From an uncultured Eubacterium sp. (GTDB lineage: Bacteria > Bacillota_A > Clostridia > Lachnospirales > Lachnospiraceae), in contig CANTHI010000201.1 in the NCBI GenBank assembly GCA_947653505.1, forward strand, positions 1 to 6,950: DNA of 6,950 bases, read 5' to 3'. Below, in pieces: positions 6,530 through 6,950 of the stretch; position 1 is the first letter of the stretch, and each line of letters starts with the position of its first letter. Under the pieces are notes generated by a model that was given only the letters and a program-made list of their open reading frames with translations, made no database searches and was not told the origin of the DNA. The translations under genes and the position numbers were made by a program.

Positions 6530-6570
6530 GTATCCAGCCCATCGCGAAGCGATTTCTGATGGCTGGATAC
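6530..6570. repeat. Long hairpin with alternative inner stem
   Basis: The outer arms GTATCCAGCCCATC (6530-6543) and GATGGCTGGATAC (6558-6570) are complementary over 13 pairs with one bulged C. Within the loop, ATCGC (6541-6545) and GCGAT (6549-6553) can form a competing five-pair stem around GAA. Neither arm is followed by a T-run in either direction, so it does not look like an ordinary intrinsic terminator. Confidence 0.65.
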
Positions 6571-6602
6571 GTAACAGTTCAATGGGTTATCTGAACTGTT
6601 AC
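6571..6602. repeat. Perfect 11-base inverted repeat GTAACAGTTCA / TGAACTGTTAC
   Basis: The arms at 6571-6581 and 6592-6602 are exactly complementary around a ten-base loop. It begins five bases beyond the stop codon of the 6608-6853 frame. It could slow transcription leaving that gene, but the stem is AT-rich and no T-run follows, so a terminator role is weakly supported. The arms are the repeat word seen elsewhere in the window. Confidence 0.65.
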
Positions 6603-6607
6603 AATTT

Positions 6608-6853
6608 CTAACTGCTTATCGTATATGCCATCGTGATTGCCATATTTTTTATCTCGTCCACTGTATAATTACGGACATATTTTACTGCAAACTTTTTTAG
6701 TTTCTCCTCGTTCAGCCCGTTACGTTTCCTTTTTTCTTTTATAGCCTGAACATATTGTCTTCCAACTTTTTTCAGATCCAGGTAATCTTTCGCATATCTT
6801 TTTGCCCCATCCTGGATATCTGCCCGGAATGATTCGTTCATAGACAGCCGCAT
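6608..6853 (-). CDS. C-terminal segment of a protein of unknown family, probably separated from its body by a frameshift
   Basis: The 81 codons encode a basic, helix-rich segment containing AKRYAKDYLDLKKVGRQYV and KKFAVKYVRNYTVDEIKNMA. I do not recognise a domain with confidence; such helical ends are common in cytoplasmic glycosyltransferases, which would suit the locus. The ATG at 6853 lacks a well-spaced ribosome binding site (GAGGA is 13 bases away), and the same frame stays open to the window edge. The frame that ends at 6871 looks more protein-like upstream. Adding one A within AAGAAATAG would join the two as VKKIEEIYQAM, which reads naturally. I therefore think this is the end of a longer gene broken by a one-base loss, or by a sequencing error. 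GC content is low (22 of 60 bases at 6661-6720). Confidence 0.45.
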   Translation of the reverse strand: MRLSMNESFRADIQDGAKRYAKDYLDLKKVGRQYVQAIKEKRKRNGLNEEKLKKFAVKYVRNYTVDEIKNMAITMAYTISS

Positions 6854-6870
6854 AGCCTGATATATTTCCT

Positions 6871-6950
6871 CTATTTCTTCACCAGCTCCATCTGGCTGCG
6901 GGCAATATACAACATATCGCTGTCGCAGTACACATAGGAGGCGTTGTATC
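6871..6950 (-). CDS. Partial 3' end of an upstream coding frame entering from the window edge
   Basis: A frame entering at the right edge reads NASYVYCDSDMLYIARSQ and ends ELVKK before TAG at 6871-6873. Its composition is protein-like, whereas the competing frame is rich in Q, C and P there. The TAG lies 17 bases before the ATG of the 6608-6853 frame. It is either the true end of an upstream gene or, as I favour, the body of the same gene interrupted by a single-base deletion. The visible part is too short to name a family. Confidence 0.4.
   Translation of the reverse strand, partial: YNASYVYCDSDMLYIARSQMELVKK

Larger units (their letters stand above)
6467..6602. repeat. Composite hairpin-rich repeat bounded by GTAACAGTTCA copies
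   Basis: This 136-base stretch fills most of the gap between the right-edge gene and the membrane-protein gene. GTAACAGTTCA occurs at 6467-6477 and 6571-6581, and inverted at 6592-6602. Inside are three separate inverted repeats (6482-6506, 6530-6570, 6571-6602). I see no open frame with coding character and no convincing -35/-10 promoter pair on the minus strand. The structure resembles a REP-like or MITE-like dispersed repeat, but I cannot name a family or confirm further copies. Confidence 0.65.

Noticed and set aside
6441..6542. N-terminal extension of the membrane protein starting at 6542
   Set aside because: The extra 34 residues translate hairpin repeat DNA, and the ATG at 6440 has a proper ribosome binding site followed at once by a hydrophobic segment.
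6571..6602. Intrinsic terminator after the right-edge gene
   Set aside because: The 11-base stem is perfect but AT-rich, the loop has ten bases, and no T-run follows in either direction; the arms are better explained as repeat copies.
6467..6602. CRISPR array
   Set aside because: The repeats are only 11 bases, differ in orientation and are not regularly spaced by unique spacers; no cas gene is present.
1687..6602. Complete insertion sequence or transposon
   Set aside because: No transposase or recombinase frame was found; only short repeat words support mobility.

Overview
The window looks like a surface-polysaccharide or glycoconjugate locus from a gut-type Firmicute, most likely a Lachnospiraceae-like member of Clostridia. 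I base this on strong AGGAGG-type ribosome binding sites, intermediate and uneven GC content, and the style of the large membrane protein. No rRNA or other taxonomic marker is present, so the assignment is an inference. Every gene I can support is on the minus strand, so transcription runs from high to low coordinates.

Layout in transcription order: (a) 6950-6608, the 3' end of a gene of unknown family that appears to be split by a one-base frameshift; (b) 6607-6441, a 167-base gap packed with inverted repeats and three copies of the word GTAACAGTTCA; (c) 6440-3912, an 842-residue polytopic membrane protein, probably a GT-C-type glycosyltransferase, with a C-terminal extracytoplasmic region holding two 115-residue tandem units; (d) 3898-2765, a WecE-type dTDP-sugar 4-aminotransferase; (e) 2752-1739, a Gfo/Idh/MocA oxidoreductase of the NDP-hexose 3-ketoreductase type; (f) a 73-base gap with another copy of the repeat; (g) 1665-274, an NDP-hexose 2,3-dehydratase; (h) 236-39, a 65-residue N-terminal piece of a CarB-like ATP-grasp ligase, cut short by a stop codon. 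Genes c, d and e are 12-13 bases apart and almost certainly form one operon; g and h probably belong to it.

The central enzymes form a coherent pathway. From dTDP-4-keto-6-deoxyglucose (made by RmlA/RmlB, not in this window), the 2,3-dehydratase removes the C2 hydroxyl, the 3-ketoreductase captures the unstable 3,4-diketo product, and the aminotransferase puts an amino group on C4. The predicted product is a dTDP-4-amino-2,4,6-trideoxyhexose. This combination is known from actinomycete deoxysugar pathways for antibiotics such as spinosyn and kijanimicin. Here it sits beside a membrane glycosyltransferase candidate, which suggests a cell-surface glycan. If intact elsewhere, the ATP-grasp enzyme could acylate the amino group, but that is speculative.

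The second point of interest is the repeat family: three copies of GTAACAGTTCA within a set of nested hairpins upstream of the membrane-protein gene, and one in the gap before the dehydratase gene. Two direct copies bracket the membrane-protein/aminotransferase/reductase block. Genes at both window edges look decayed, and GC content shifts sharply from AT-rich ends to a GC-rich centre, so the block may have been assembled by recombination.
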